Shown: positions 51,425 to 61,182 of the stretch, piece after piece
Layout of the letters: each line of letters starts with the position of its first letter
How positions within the stretch are numbered: position 1 is the stretch's first letter
From: Gordonibacter pamelaeae
GTDB taxonomy: Bacteria; Actinomycetota; Coriobacteriia; Coriobacteriales; Eggerthellaceae
Assembly (NCBI RefSeq): GCF_042665095.1
Contig: NZ_JBHTBV010000001.1
Direction: 5' to 3' (one strand)
DNA: 64,000 nt
Translations under genes and position numbers: made by a program
Notes under the pieces: model-generated
What the model was told of the DNA's origin: nothing
The model's database searches: none
Seen by the model: the letters and a program-made list of their open reading frames with translations, nothing else

Positions 51425-54400
51425 TCACTCGTTCAGCAGGTCGACCACCTCGAAGGGGGTGCGGGCGGCCTCGATGATGTCCTTGCTGCCGAACGTGCAC
51501 ACGGCATCATGCGCCACGGCGGCCGCCAGGGGGGCGGCCAGCGCGCGCACGGCCTGCGCGTCGGCGGCCGTCATCTCGGCGCGGGTCTCGAGGCGCGCCT
51601 CGGGCGTGCGCCCGCCGAAGTAGTCGCCGTCCTGGCGCCGCGCCAGCGCGCGCGCCTTGAGCGGCGCGTCGAAGCCCGCCACGGTGCTCACCACGTAGCC
51701 CTCCATGGCCTCGGGCTTCGGGTCGAACGCCTCGAGCCAGGCTGCCGAGGCAGCGAAGCGTGCGAGCGTCTCGTCCAGATGCGGGTCGCGGTAGGAGTAG
51801 AAGCGCAGGTTGCCCGTGCGCGTCGCGCCGAAGCCGGCCCCGTAGGCGCCGCCCTTCACGCGCACCTCGTTCCACAGGAAGTCGTAGGACAGCGCGCGCG
51901 CGGCCACCTGCCACGCCCCCGTGTAGGGTGCGCCGTCGGCGCGGCGGTCGAAGCCCTGCGCCGCGTAGCACACGTCGGTGGGCACGATGAACGCCTCGTT
52001 GCGCACGACGGGTGCGGGCACGGCCAGCAGATGCTCGGAGGAGCCGGCGCGGCCCGTGACGGCCCCGGCCTTCCAGAAGCGCTCGAAGTCGTCGTCGGAG
52101 CCCGTGAAGCCCACCGTGCAGCCGTCGTCCACGAACAGGCGCCCCGCCAGCTCGGACAAGCGTGCAGCCAGCTCGTCCGAGCGCTCGTCGTAGTGCGCGA
52201 GCAGGTCCTTCAGGAAGCGGTAGAAATCCACGCCGCCCAGCTGCTCGCGCACGACGCCGGCCGGCAGGTAGTACGATGCCGCGCGCGCCATGGCGGCCGC
52301 ATGGCCGGCTGCGGCGAAGCCCTGCTCCATGCCGATGCGCCGCTGCTGCAGCACGTCCTTGATCTTCCCGGCATCAGAGAAATCGGTCTCCAGCATGATC
52401 TCCAGCGGAAGCTCGCAGGCGGCCTCCACGTTCTCGGAGAGCGCGCTTGCGCCCACCACGAGCTTGGGCGCCAGATCACGCGCGCCGTCGTCGCCCTCGT
52501 AGATGTCGGCGAAGAACGAGAGGCTGCCCAGCCGGCCGTTCACCAGCGTGTCGATCTCGGCGGCCGTGTGGCGCGCCGTGCCCAGCTTGCCCAGCACGAG
52601 CGCGAGCACGGCCACGTAGGGCAGCTCCTCGAAGCGTGCGCGTCCCAGGTCGAAGTAGCGGTAGGCGTACGCGATGCCGCGCGTGGGTATATCGTGGCGC
52701 ACGCAGGGCACGGGCGTGCCCCCTGCCAGGCCGTAGGCGGGCTCGACGGGCGCCGGGCCGATGTCGGCCACGGACAGCCGCGGCAGCGTGGCCAGCGCCT
52801 CGGGCGAGTCGGGCTCGGTCTGCAGGCGGCGCAGCTCGGCCTCCTCGTCGGCCACGCGCGCGAAGTCCTCGGGGCCCATGGCGGCCTCGGCGGCCCGCAG
52901 GCGCTCGGACTCGTAGGCGTCCCCGTCGCCCTCCAGGGGCCGCACCTCGGCCAGCGCCCAGTGGTCGCTCTCCAGGAACACGTCGATCATCAGGCGCTCG
53001 AAGTAGCCCGTGCCCAGCTCGCGGCGCAGCAGGGCGAAGTCGTCCTCGTAGCGCAGGTAGGTCGTGGCCATCTCGTCGTCGTAGAGCCAGCCCGAAAGCG
53101 CCGTCATGGACAGCGCCACGCCGTCGGCCATGCCGAAGTCGCGCTCGCGCATGACGAACTCGGCGCGCGAGAGCGACGCCTCTACGAGCGTGCGGTCGAT
53201 GCCCTGCTCCGCCGCGGCGCGCAGCGCGTCCTCGAAGGCGGCGCGGAAGCGCTCGGCGGCTCCGGGCTTCGACCCGCGCAGCTGCACGACGGCGAACGGC
53301 TGCAGCATCCCGTCGGCCACGAACGCCTGCACGTCGTCGGCCAGGCCGGCGTCGAGCAGCGCGCGCTTCGCCGGCGCCTCGTTGCTGCCCATGAGCGCGT
53401 CCAGCAGGATGTCCACCGCCACGAGCCGCGTGCGCTCGTCCGCGTCGCCTATGACGTAGCCCAGGCCTGCGCAGGCGTTCTCGGGCGCCGTGTCCATGTC
53501 GCGCACCACGTGCGCGGCCACCACGGGCGCCTGGGCCTCCAGCGCGTGCGGTTCGAGCGGCGGCTTGCCGGCCTCGGTGCGCGCGGCGGCGCGGGCGGCC
53601 TCCTCGTCGGCCACGGGGGAGAGGTACTCGCGGTCCAGGAACGCCAGCATCCGGTCAAGGTCCACGTTGCCGTACAGCGTGAGGTAGCTGTTGTCCAGCC
53701 GGTAGTGGCGCGCGTGCTCGTCCAGGAACTGCTCGTAGGTCAGATCGGGGATGGCGCGCGGCGTGCCGCCCGACTCGAAGCGGTAGGCCGTGTCGGGGAA
53801 CAGCGCCGCCTGCAGCTCGTCGTAGAGCACGGAGTTCGCGTCGGAGAGCGCGCCCTTCATCTCGTTGTACACCACGCCGTTGAGCACGAGCTCCGCCTGG
53901 CCGTCCTCGGCCTCGGTCGCCGCCACGACGTCGCCCGCGATGGAGTCGCCCTCGTCGGCCTCGGCGTCGGCGGCCAGCTCGTAGTGCCAGCCCTCCTGCT
54001 CGAAGATGGCGCGCTTATGGTAGATGGCCGGGTGCAGCACCGCGTCCAGGTACACGTCCGCGAGGTTCAGCAGGTCCTGGTCGTTCGTGCTGGCCACGGG
54101 GTAGAGGGTCTTGTCGGGGAACGTCATGGCGTTCAGGAACGTCTGCATGGAGCTCTTCAGCAGGTCCACGAACGGCTCCTTGACGGGGAACTTGTCGGAG
54201 CCGCACAGCACCGAGTGCTCCAAGATGTGGAACACCCCCGTGTCGTCGGCGGGCGGCGTCTTGAACGCGATGGAAAACGCCTTGTTGGCGTCGTCGTTCG
54301 CCAGGTAGAGCAGCCGCGCGCCGCTCTTCCGGTGCGAGAGCACGTACGCCGTCCCGTCGATCTCGGGCAGCTCCTCGCGCGTGAGCACGGTGAACCCGTG

Positions 54401-54427
54401 CAGCTGGTCGTTGGGTGAGAGTTCCAT
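51425..54427 (-). CDS. M16C-type zinc peptidase (presequence protease-like)
   Basis: A 1000-residue peptidase with the inverted zinc motif HILEH at residues 67-71 (His67, Glu70, His71), then LCGSDKFPVKEPFVDLL and FLNAMTFPDKTLYP, which mark the PreP/M16C class, and a downstream third-ligand region EQEGWHYEL. The four-domain length fits a single-chain clamshell enzyme that degrades peptides inside the cell. I chose the ATG at 54427; a start at 54484 would add a charged tail. It stands beside the peptide importer operon, which suggests it digests imported peptides. Confidence 0.93.
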   Translation of the reverse strand: MELSPNDQLHGFTVLTREELPEIDGTAYVLSHRKSGARLLYLANDDANKAFSIAFKTPPADDTGVFHILEHSVLCGSDKFPVKEPFVDLLKSSMQTFLNAMTFPDKTLYPVASTNDQDLLNLADVYLDAVLHPAIYHKRAIFEQEGWHYELAADAEADEGDSIAGDVVAATEAEDGQAELVLNGVVYNEMKGALSDANSVLYDELQAALFPDTAYRFESGGTPRAIPDLTYEQFLDEHARHYRLDNSYLTLYGNVDLDRMLAFLDREYLSPVADEEAARAAARTEAGKPPLEPHALEAQAPVVAAHVVRDMDTAPENACAGLGYVIGDADERTRLVAVDILLDALMGSNEAPAKRALLDAGLADDVQAFVADGMLQPFAVVQLRGSKPGAAERFRAAFEDALRAAAEQGIDRTLVEASLSRAEFVMRERDFGMADGVALSMTALSGWLYDDEMATTYLRYEDDFALLRRELGTGYFERLMIDVFLESDHWALAEVRPLEGDGDAYESERLRAAEAAMGPEDFARVADEEAELRRLQTEPDSPEALATLPRLSVADIGPAPVEPAYGLAGGTPVPCVRHDIPTRGIAYAYRYFDLGRARFEELPYVAVLALVLGKLGTARHTAAEIDTLVNGRLGSLSFFADIYEGDDGARDLAPKLVVGASALSENVEAACELPLEIMLETDFSDAGKIKDVLQQRRIGMEQGFAAAGHAAAMARAASYYLPAGVVREQLGGVDFYRFLKDLLAHYDERSDELAARLSELAGRLFVDDGCTVGFTGSDDDFERFWKAGAVTGRAGSSEHLLAVPAPVVRNEAFIVPTDVCYAAQGFDRRADGAPYTGAWQVAARALSYDFLWNEVRVKGGAYGAGFGATRTGNLRFYSYRDPHLDETLARFAASAAWLEAFDPKPEAMEGYVVSTVAGFDAPLKARALARRQDGDYFGGRTPEARLETRAEMTAADAQAVRALAAPLAAAVAHDAVCTFGSKDIIEAARTPFEVVDLLNE

Positions 54428-54482
54428 GGGTGTTGGCTCGCTTTCCTCGGTGGCAGCGTTGCGTTTCCGCTCATTGTCGCAC

Positions 54483-54508
54483 AAAAAAGGAGGCCCGGCA
54501 GGGCCTCC
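54483..54508 (-). terminator. Intrinsic terminator of the peptide importer operon
   Basis: GGAGGCCC (54489-54496) and GGGCCTCC (54501-54508) form an eight-base perfect stem with loop GGCA; on the minus strand TTTTTT follows. It lies 15 bases after the stop of the last gene in the operon. Confidence 0.85.
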
Positions 54509-54522
54509 ATACTATCGGTTGA

Positions 54523-55589
54523 CTAGTCGATGACCGCCGTTCCCGGGCCGCCCTCGTCGTAGCGATGGCAGGCGCACTGGTGGTTCGGCTTCACCTCGAC
54601 CAGAGGCGGCATGACCTCGTCGCAGCCCTCCACCTTCGCGAAGCAGCGGCCGGCGAAGCGGCAGCCGGGGGGCGGGTCGATGGGGCTCGGCACGTCGCCT
54701 TCCAGGATGATGCGGTCGCGCTTCGTGGCCGGGTCGACCGACGGGATGGCCGACAGCAGCGCCTGCGTGTAGGGCGACAGCGGGTCGGCGTAGAGCGACT
54801 TCTTGGGAGCGATCTCCATCATCTTGCCAAGGTACATGACGCCCACGCGGTCGGACACGTGCTTCACCACGTTCAGTCCGTGGGCGATGAACAGGTACGT
54901 GAGGCCGAACTGCTCCTTGAGCTCGTCCAGCAGGTTCAGCACCTGCGCCTGGATGGACACGTCGAGCGCCGACACCGGCTCGTCGCACACGATGAGCTTC
55001 GGGTTCACGGCGAGTGCCCGCGCGATGCCCACGCGCTGGCGCTGGCCGCCCGAGAACTCGTGGGGGTAGCGGTTGCGCATGTAGTTCGCCAGGCCCACGC
55101 ACTCCAGAAGCTCGTTCACGCGGTCCTCCACCTTGTCCTTCGGCAGGATGTTGTTGGTGAGGATGGGCTCGGCGATGATGTCGCCGATGCGCATGCGCGG
55201 GTTGAGCGATGCGTAGGGGTCCTGGAAGATCAGCTGGATGTCCTTGCAGTACGCCTTGCGCTCCGCGGGCTTCATGGCCGTGAGGTCGTGCCCGTCGAAG
55301 ACGATCTTGCCAGACGTGGGCTTCAGCAGGTTCACCAGCATCTTGCCCACGGTGGTCTTGCCGCAGCCCGACTCGCCCACGAGGCCGAACGCCTCGCCGC
55401 GGCGGATCTGGAAGCTCACGTCGTCCACGGCCTGCACGTGCGAGGTGGCCTTGCCGAAGAAGTTCGTCTCGGCGGCGAAGCGCTTCGTGAGGTGCTGGAC
55501 GTCCAGCAGGATATCCTGACTCGGCGCGGACGTGCCGTCCGCGCCCGCTTGCGGCTGGGCGGCAGCGGCGCCCTTTCCGTTGCTCTCGC

Positions 55590-55593
<4 letters not shown>
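54523..55593 (-). CDS. Peptide ABC transporter ATPase, DppF/OppF type
   Basis: A 356-residue ATPase with Walker A GESGCGKTT, signature FSGGQRQRVGIARAL, Walker B LIVCDEPVSALDVS, and the C-terminal oligopeptide extension with GCRFAGRCFAKVEGC-type cysteines. It overlaps the DppD-type gene by four bases and is the last gene of the operon. It pairs with that ATPase to drive peptide uptake. Confidence 0.94.
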
Positions 55594-56717
<1,124 letters not shown>

Positions 56718-56721
56718 GCGA

Positions 56722-57651
56722 TCACCTCTTCCTTGCTTTGGGGTCCAGGCCGTCGCGGATGCCGTCGCCCAGCAGGTTGAACGCCAGCACGGTCAGCGTG
56801 ATGGCCATGCCGGGGAAGATCATGAGCCACGGCGCGCGGAACAGCTCGTTGCGGCCGCGTCCCAGCATGTCGCCCCACTCGGCCGCCGGAGGCTGCACGC
56901 CCAGGCCCAAAAAGCCGAGCGCCGCCGCGTCCAGGATGGCGGTGGAGATGCCGAGCGTCGCGCGCACGATGATGGACGGCAGCACGTTCGGCAGCACGTG
57001 GCGGAAGATGATGGCGGCGTTGGAGTCGCCCACCACGCGCGCCGCGGCCACGTAGTCGTTCTCCTTGATGGAGAGGATCTCCGAGCGCACGATACGCGCG
57101 TACTCGGGGATGGACACCAAGCCGATGGCCACGACCGCCTTCTCGATGCCGGGCCCGAGGGCCGCCATGATGGCGATGGCCAGCAGGATGGAGGGGATGG
57201 CCAGCATCATGTCCATGATGCGCATGATGACGGTGTCCGCCTTGCCGCCCTTGTAGCCGGCGATGGAGCCCAGGAGCACGCCCACGGTGAGCGAGATGGC
57301 CACGGCGGCCAGGCCCACGGTCAGCGTGATCTGCGTTCCCACGAGCACGCGGCAGAAGATGTCGCGTCCCTGGATGTCGGTGCCGAACCAGTGCTGCGCC
57401 GAGGGCCCGAGCAAGGACTCGCTCAGGTTCTGCGCGTACGGGTCGTAGGGAAGCACGCTCGGCACGAACTTCGTGACCAGCGCGATGACGATGAGCAGCA
57501 GGATGAAGATCCCGCTCACCAGCGACGCCTTGTTCGACACGATGCCGGCGAACACGTCCTTCCAGATGCTCTCGCGCTTCTCCTTGGCCGGCTCGCCGTT
57601 CACGACGATCTCGCCGGCGGGCTCGGTTGCGAGCTTCTGCTTCTTCGCCAT
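56722..57651 (-). CDS. Peptide ABC transporter permease, DppC/OppC type
   Basis: A 309-residue membrane protein with an N-terminal cytoplasmic segment of about 35 residues, a first helix (NKASLVSGIFILLLIVIAL), DIQGRDIFCRVLVGTQITL and the EAA-loop region AAARVVGDSNAAIIFRHVLPN. The ATG at 57651 has GAGGGGTGA six bases upstream; a GTG at 57660 lies inside that site. It overlaps nothing but sits five bases after the preceding gene. Confidence 0.93.
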   Translation of the reverse strand: MAKKQKLATEPAGEIVVNGEPAKEKRESIWKDVFAGIVSNKASLVSGIFILLLIVIALVTKFVPSVLPYDPYAQNLSESLLGPSAQHWFGTDIQGRDIFCRVLVGTQITLTVGLAAVAISLTVGVLLGSIAGYKGGKADTVIMRIMDMMLAIPSILLAIAIMAALGPGIEKAVVAIGLVSIPEYARIVRSEILSIKENDYVAAARVVGDSNAAIIFRHVLPNVLPSIIVRATLGISTAILDAAALGFLGLGVQPPAAEWGDMLGRGRNELFRAPWLMIFPGMAITLTVLAFNLLGDGIRDGLDPKARKR

Positions 57652-57656
57652 CGATA

Positions 57657-58676
57657 TCACCCCTCTTCCTTCGCGCCGTACTTGATGCGGGGGTCAAGGT
57701 AGGCGTACACGATATCGACGACAAGGTTCATGATCACGAAGATGACCGCCACCAGAAGCACGATGCCCTGGACGACGGGGAAGTCGCTCTTCAGCACGCA
57801 GTCGACGGCGAACTTGCCGATACCCGGCCAGGCGAACACCGTCTCGGTGAGCAGCGCGCCGCCCAAGAGGCTGCCGAACTGCAGGCCGATGACCGTGGAG
57901 ATGGGCAGCATGGCGTTGCGCAACGCGTGCTTGATGTTCACGGTGCCCTTCTTCAGGCCCTTGGCGCGCGCGGTGCGGATATAGTCCGCGTTCAGCGTCT
58001 CGAGCATGCTCGAGCGCGTCATGCGCGTGATGATGGCCATGGAGTACAGCGACAGCGCCACCGTGGGCAGGATGAGGTGGACGAGCACGTCGCCGAGCGC
58101 CGTCCAGTCGCCGCGCATGATGGTGTCGAGTATGAAGAAGCCCGTCCCCCCGGTGGGTTGGAGCAGGGGCGTCACGCGCCCGCTCGACGGCAGCACGTGC
58201 AGGATGCCGGCGAACAGCAAAATGAGCAGGATGCCCGACCAGAAGATGGGCATGGACACGCCCACGAGGGCCACCACCATGCTCACGTTGTCGGCCAGCT
58301 TGTTCTTCTTGACCGCCGCCAAGACGCCGAGGGCCACGCCCAGGAGCGACGCCACGATGATGGCGCAGATGGCGAGCTCGGCCGTGGCGGGGAAGCGCGC
58401 GGCGATCTCGGCCGTGACCGGCTGGTGCGTGTAGTAGGACGTTCCGAGGTCGCCTTGCACGGCGCCCACGATGAAGTTGACGTACTGCATCCAGATGGGA
58501 TCGTCCAACCCGTTGTCCGCGCGCCACGTCGCCATCGCCTCGGGGGTTGCGTGCTCGCCCAGAACCACCGGAGCCGGGTCCGGGGCCAACACGCGCGTGA
58601 TGAGGAAGATGATGATCGTAACACCCAGCAAAACGGGAATCACCATAAGGATTCTCTTGAGGATGTACTTGAGCAT
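57657..58676 (-). CDS. Peptide ABC transporter permease, DppB/OppB type
   Basis: A 339-residue membrane protein starting MLKYILKRILMVIPVLLGV, the standard DppB N-terminus, with GDLGTSYYTHQPV, ARAKGLKKGTVNIKHALRNAMLP as EAA loop and six helices. It is the first permease gene after the binding-protein gene, with a 232-base hairpin-rich gap between. It forms the channel with the DppC-type protein. Confidence 0.94.
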   Translation of the reverse strand: MLKYILKRILMVIPVLLGVTIIIFLITRVLAPDPAPVVLGEHATPEAMATWRADNGLDDPIWMQYVNFIVGAVQGDLGTSYYTHQPVTAEIAARFPATAELAICAIIVASLLGVALGVLAAVKKNKLADNVSMVVALVGVSMPIFWSGILLILLFAGILHVLPSSGRVTPLLQPTGGTGFFILDTIMRGDWTALGDVLVHLILPTVALSLYSMAIITRMTRSSMLETLNADYIRTARAKGLKKGTVNIKHALRNAMLPISTVIGLQFGSLLGGALLTETVFAWPGIGKFAVDCVLKSDFPVVQGIVLLVAVIFVIMNLVVDIVYAYLDPRIKYGAKEEG

Positions 58677-58825
58677 AAAGCCCCTTTCTTACCTGCCCTG
58701 CTCCGTTATCCGAACGAATACAGGAACGAAGCCGAAGACCCGTGGCCCCCGGCTTCGGGCACGCCAAACCGTCCTTGGCGTGCAGATCATCAGATCGTTT
58801 ACGACCGGATGACAGTGTAGCGCAA

Positions 58826-58900
58826 GTGCGGCCCGCACGCGACGAGAATACGACGTGCGGGCCGCACAGGGAAAACCCGGCGCCCTCGCGGGCGCCGGGG
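58826..58900 (-). terminator. Hairpin pair between binding-protein and permease genes
   Basis: Just after the binding-protein stop, CCCGGCGCCC (58876-58885) and GGGCGCCGGG (58890-58899) form a perfect 10-base stem followed on the minus strand by TTTT: an intrinsic terminator. Next, 58826-58839 and 58854-58867 form a 14-base perfect stem (GTGCGGCCCGCACG arm). Partial termination here would make the binding protein more abundant than the transporter core. Confidence 0.85.
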
Positions 58901-58908
58901 AACAGCCT

Positions 58909-60540
58909 TTACGCTTCCTTCGAGACGCCCTTGAAGAACACGACTCCCGTCGGATGGTAGTAGAAGTCCTTGACCTTCGGGCTGTAGCCCAGCAGGTTCT
59001 TGGAGTGGGAGATGAGCACCCACGGCTGCTTCTCGGCAACCATTTCCTCGCACTGCAGGTAGATGGCGTCGCGCGCGTCGCCATCGGGGGTCTTCAGGCC
59101 CTCGGCGATGAGCGCCTTGTACTCGTCGTCCTGGAAGTGGGCCACGTTCATGGACCAGTTCGTGTCGGCGAGCAGGTTCATGAAGTTGTCCGGGTCGCCG
59201 TTGTCGCCCGTCCAGCCGTAGAAGCAGATGTCGTACGGGTCCGTCTGCACCTTGGTCTTGTAGGTGGTCCAGTCGTACTGCGTGATGCTCAGCTCCACGC
59301 CCACGGCGGACAGGTAGCCCTGGATCATGTTGGCCAGGTCGCTGCCGCCCTTCTGGTTGTAGGGGCGGGCGGTGGTGTAGGTGATGCACTGCAGCGACGT
59401 GATGCCCTTGTCGGCCAGCGTCTTCTTGGCGGCCTCGGGGTCGTAGGCCGTCTGCTTGACGTCCTTGGCGTAGGGGGCCATCCAGGTGGGCATGACCGAG
59501 TTCGCCACGGTGGCGTACTCGCCGTAGATGGACTTCACCATCTCCTCGACGTTGATGGCCTGGGCCACGGCCTTGCGGACCTCCTGGTCCGTGCACTTGC
59601 CGGTCTCGGTGTTGAACGCCATGTAGTTGATGGTCATGCCGTCCTCGGAGAACAGCTCGAAGCCGTTGTCGACGATCTGGTCGGCCGACGCGGGGTCGAC
59701 GCTCGAGATGATGTCGCACTCGCCGTTGATGAGCGAGGTCAGGCGCGTGTTGCCCTCGGCGATGATCTTGAACACGAGGTTCTTCGTCTTGGGAGCCTCG
59801 CCCCAGTAGTCCTCGTTGGCCACGAGGGTCACGGAAGCGCCCTTCGTCCAGTCGACGAACTTGTAGGGGCCGGTGCCCACCGGGTTGGTGATGGCTTGGC
59901 CGTCGGTGGCCGCCTCGATGGCGCTCGGCGCCACGATGGGGGAGGCCAGGGCCATGGCGAGGTTCTTCACGAACGGGGCGGAAGCCGCGCGCATCGTGAT
60001 CTTCACGGTGTAGTCGTCAACGGCCTCGACGGTCTCCACGCCGTTGCCCGCCTCTTCCTCGCCGAACACGAACGACGCGTAGGGCATGTCGGAGTTGCGG
60101 TTGGGCTCGAGCTGGCGCTCGATGGACTTCTTCACGGCCTCGGCGTTGAAGTCGGTGCCGTCGTGGAACTTGATGCCTTCGTTGAGCTTGATGGTGTACA
60201 CCAGGCCGTCGTCGGAGATCTCGGGCAGGTCCTTGGCCAGGCAGGGCGACACCTTCGCGTCGGTCTTGCCGTACTGGTACAGGCCCTCGTACATGTTGCA
60301 GGACACCACGGCGGACTCGCCGTCGTCGAAGTACGCCGGGTCGACCGCGCGCGGGTCGGCCGTCAGGCTGTACGTGATGGTGTCGGCCGCGCCGCCGCCG
60401 GCGGGAGCGTCTGCGCCCTCATCCTTCTTGGCGTCGTCGCCACCGCCGCAGCCTGCCATGCTGACAAGGCCGAAGCCCGCCGCCGACACGCCGAGCAGCT
60501 CCATGAACTGACGCCTGCTGAACGCACTCTTGCTTTCCAT
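58909..60540 (-). CDS. Peptide ABC transporter binding lipoprotein (family 5)
   Basis: A 543-residue extracytoplasmic solute-binding protein. The N-terminus SAFSRRQFMELLGVSAAGFG has a twin-arginine-like SRRQF motif and then a lipobox VSMAGC, so it may be exported folded and then lipidated. The core shows MYEGLYQY, KDLPEISDDGLVYTIKLNEGIKF-type family 5 sequence (short form LNEGIKFHDGTDFNAEAV) and NPVGTGPYKFVDW. It captures peptides for the DppBCDF proteins encoded downstream. Confidence 0.93.
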   Translation of the reverse strand: MESKSAFSRRQFMELLGVSAAGFGLVSMAGCGGGDDAKKDEGADAPAGGGAADTITYSLTADPRAVDPAYFDDGESAVVSCNMYEGLYQYGKTDAKVSPCLAKDLPEISDDGLVYTIKLNEGIKFHDGTDFNAEAVKKSIERQLEPNRNSDMPYASFVFGEEEAGNGVETVEAVDDYTVKITMRAASAPFVKNLAMALASPIVAPSAIEAATDGQAITNPVGTGPYKFVDWTKGASVTLVANEDYWGEAPKTKNLVFKIIAEGNTRLTSLINGECDIISSVDPASADQIVDNGFELFSEDGMTINYMAFNTETGKCTDQEVRKAVAQAINVEEMVKSIYGEYATVANSVMPTWMAPYAKDVKQTAYDPEAAKKTLADKGITSLQCITYTTARPYNQKGGSDLANMIQGYLSAVGVELSITQYDWTTYKTKVQTDPYDICFYGWTGDNGDPDNFMNLLADTNWSMNVAHFQDDEYKALIAEGLKTPDGDARDAIYLQCEEMVAEKQPWVLISHSKNLLGYSPKVKDFYYHPTGVVFFKGVSKEA

Positions 60541-60648
60541 AGGGGTATGTCTCCTTCCCTCAAACCCCGCTTCCGCGGGGCCCTCCTTCGAGCTTTCAGC
60601 TCGCGCGCGGCACGTCGCATCCTGCGTCGACCGTCGCGTATCCGTATA

Positions 60649-60664
60649 CTTTATTACAATAAAG
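60649..60664. promoter_or_regulatory. Operator-like inverted repeat before the importer operon
   Basis: CTTTATT (60649-60655) and AATAAAG (60658-60664) form a perfect 7-2-7 inverted repeat in a short AT-rich patch 109 bases upstream of the binding-protein start. It marks the promoter region of the importer operon and may bind a regulator. The rest of the gap, 60541-60900, holds no gene. Confidence 0.5.
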
Positions 60665-60943
60665 CGTAAGGAAACGCAACAAAACCGCCCAAAACGCGAT
60701 ATTAATCTGCCGAGCGCACCAATCGGCCCCCGAAAGGCGGCGGGAGGGAGGCGGGCGGCGGCCCGCGCTGCCAGGCCCGGCGGCTTCCGCGGAGGCGCGC
60801 CTGCGGAGCCTGCTCTGCCAGCCTGCTCGCAGCCGGGCCGCAAGCGGGTCCGTGCGCCGGTTTGCGGCCATCTGAATTCGCCCCTTTCCAAAAGCGGGCC
60901 GGTCGTGCTATGCTGCGATCGGCCCGGAAACCAGTACGAGAGG

Positions 60944-61039
60944 ATGATCTTGCCCGCAACCGCCCACACCGCAGCTTTCGCCGACAGCGTGCCTAGCACG
61001 TTGACCGTCGGCGCGTGGTGGTGGAAGAGAAGGCATTGA
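60944..61039 (+). CDS. Trp leader peptide
   Basis: A 31-codon frame starting at an ATG behind GAGAGG and ending Gly-Ala-Trp-Trp-Trp-Lys-Arg-Arg-His. The three tandem Trp codons (61016-61024) sit just before a set of mutually exclusive hairpins and an intrinsic terminator ahead of trpB. Ribosome stalling at the Trp codons when charged tRNA-Trp is scarce would favour the antiterminator. A TATGCT at 60909-60914 is a likely -10 box. Confidence 0.9.
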   Translation: MILPATAHTAAFADSVPSTLTVGAWWWKRRH

Positions 61040-61120
61040 TCCCGGGTCTCGCATAGGCTTCTGTTCCGCGCATACATACTTACAGAAGAGCCCTCGGAGA
61101 TCCGGGGGCTCTTTTTGTTT
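61028..61120 (+). terminator. Tryptophan attenuator
   Basis: Segment 1 AGAAG (61028-61032) can pair with CTTCT (61058-61062). Segment 2 CTTCTGT (61058-61064) can instead pair with ACAGAAG (61082-61088) as an antiterminator. Segment 3 AGAGCCC (61087-61093) pairs with GGGCTCT (61106-61112) followed by TTTTTG as terminator. Segments 2-3 and 3-4 share bases 61087-61088 and beyond, so they exclude each other, as in classical trp attenuation. Confidence 0.88.
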
Positions 61121-61182
61121 GCGCGGACGGAGGATGTACCGCGGCGGGGACGCCGCACCGAACGAACGGAAAGGGAACCATC

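Noticed and set aside
51425..54418. Very long open frame on the plus strand opposite the M16C peptidase
   Set aside because: It is a GC-rich antisense shadow: His/Arg/Val/Gly-rich with no motif, while the minus-strand frame has the full zinc peptidase signature.
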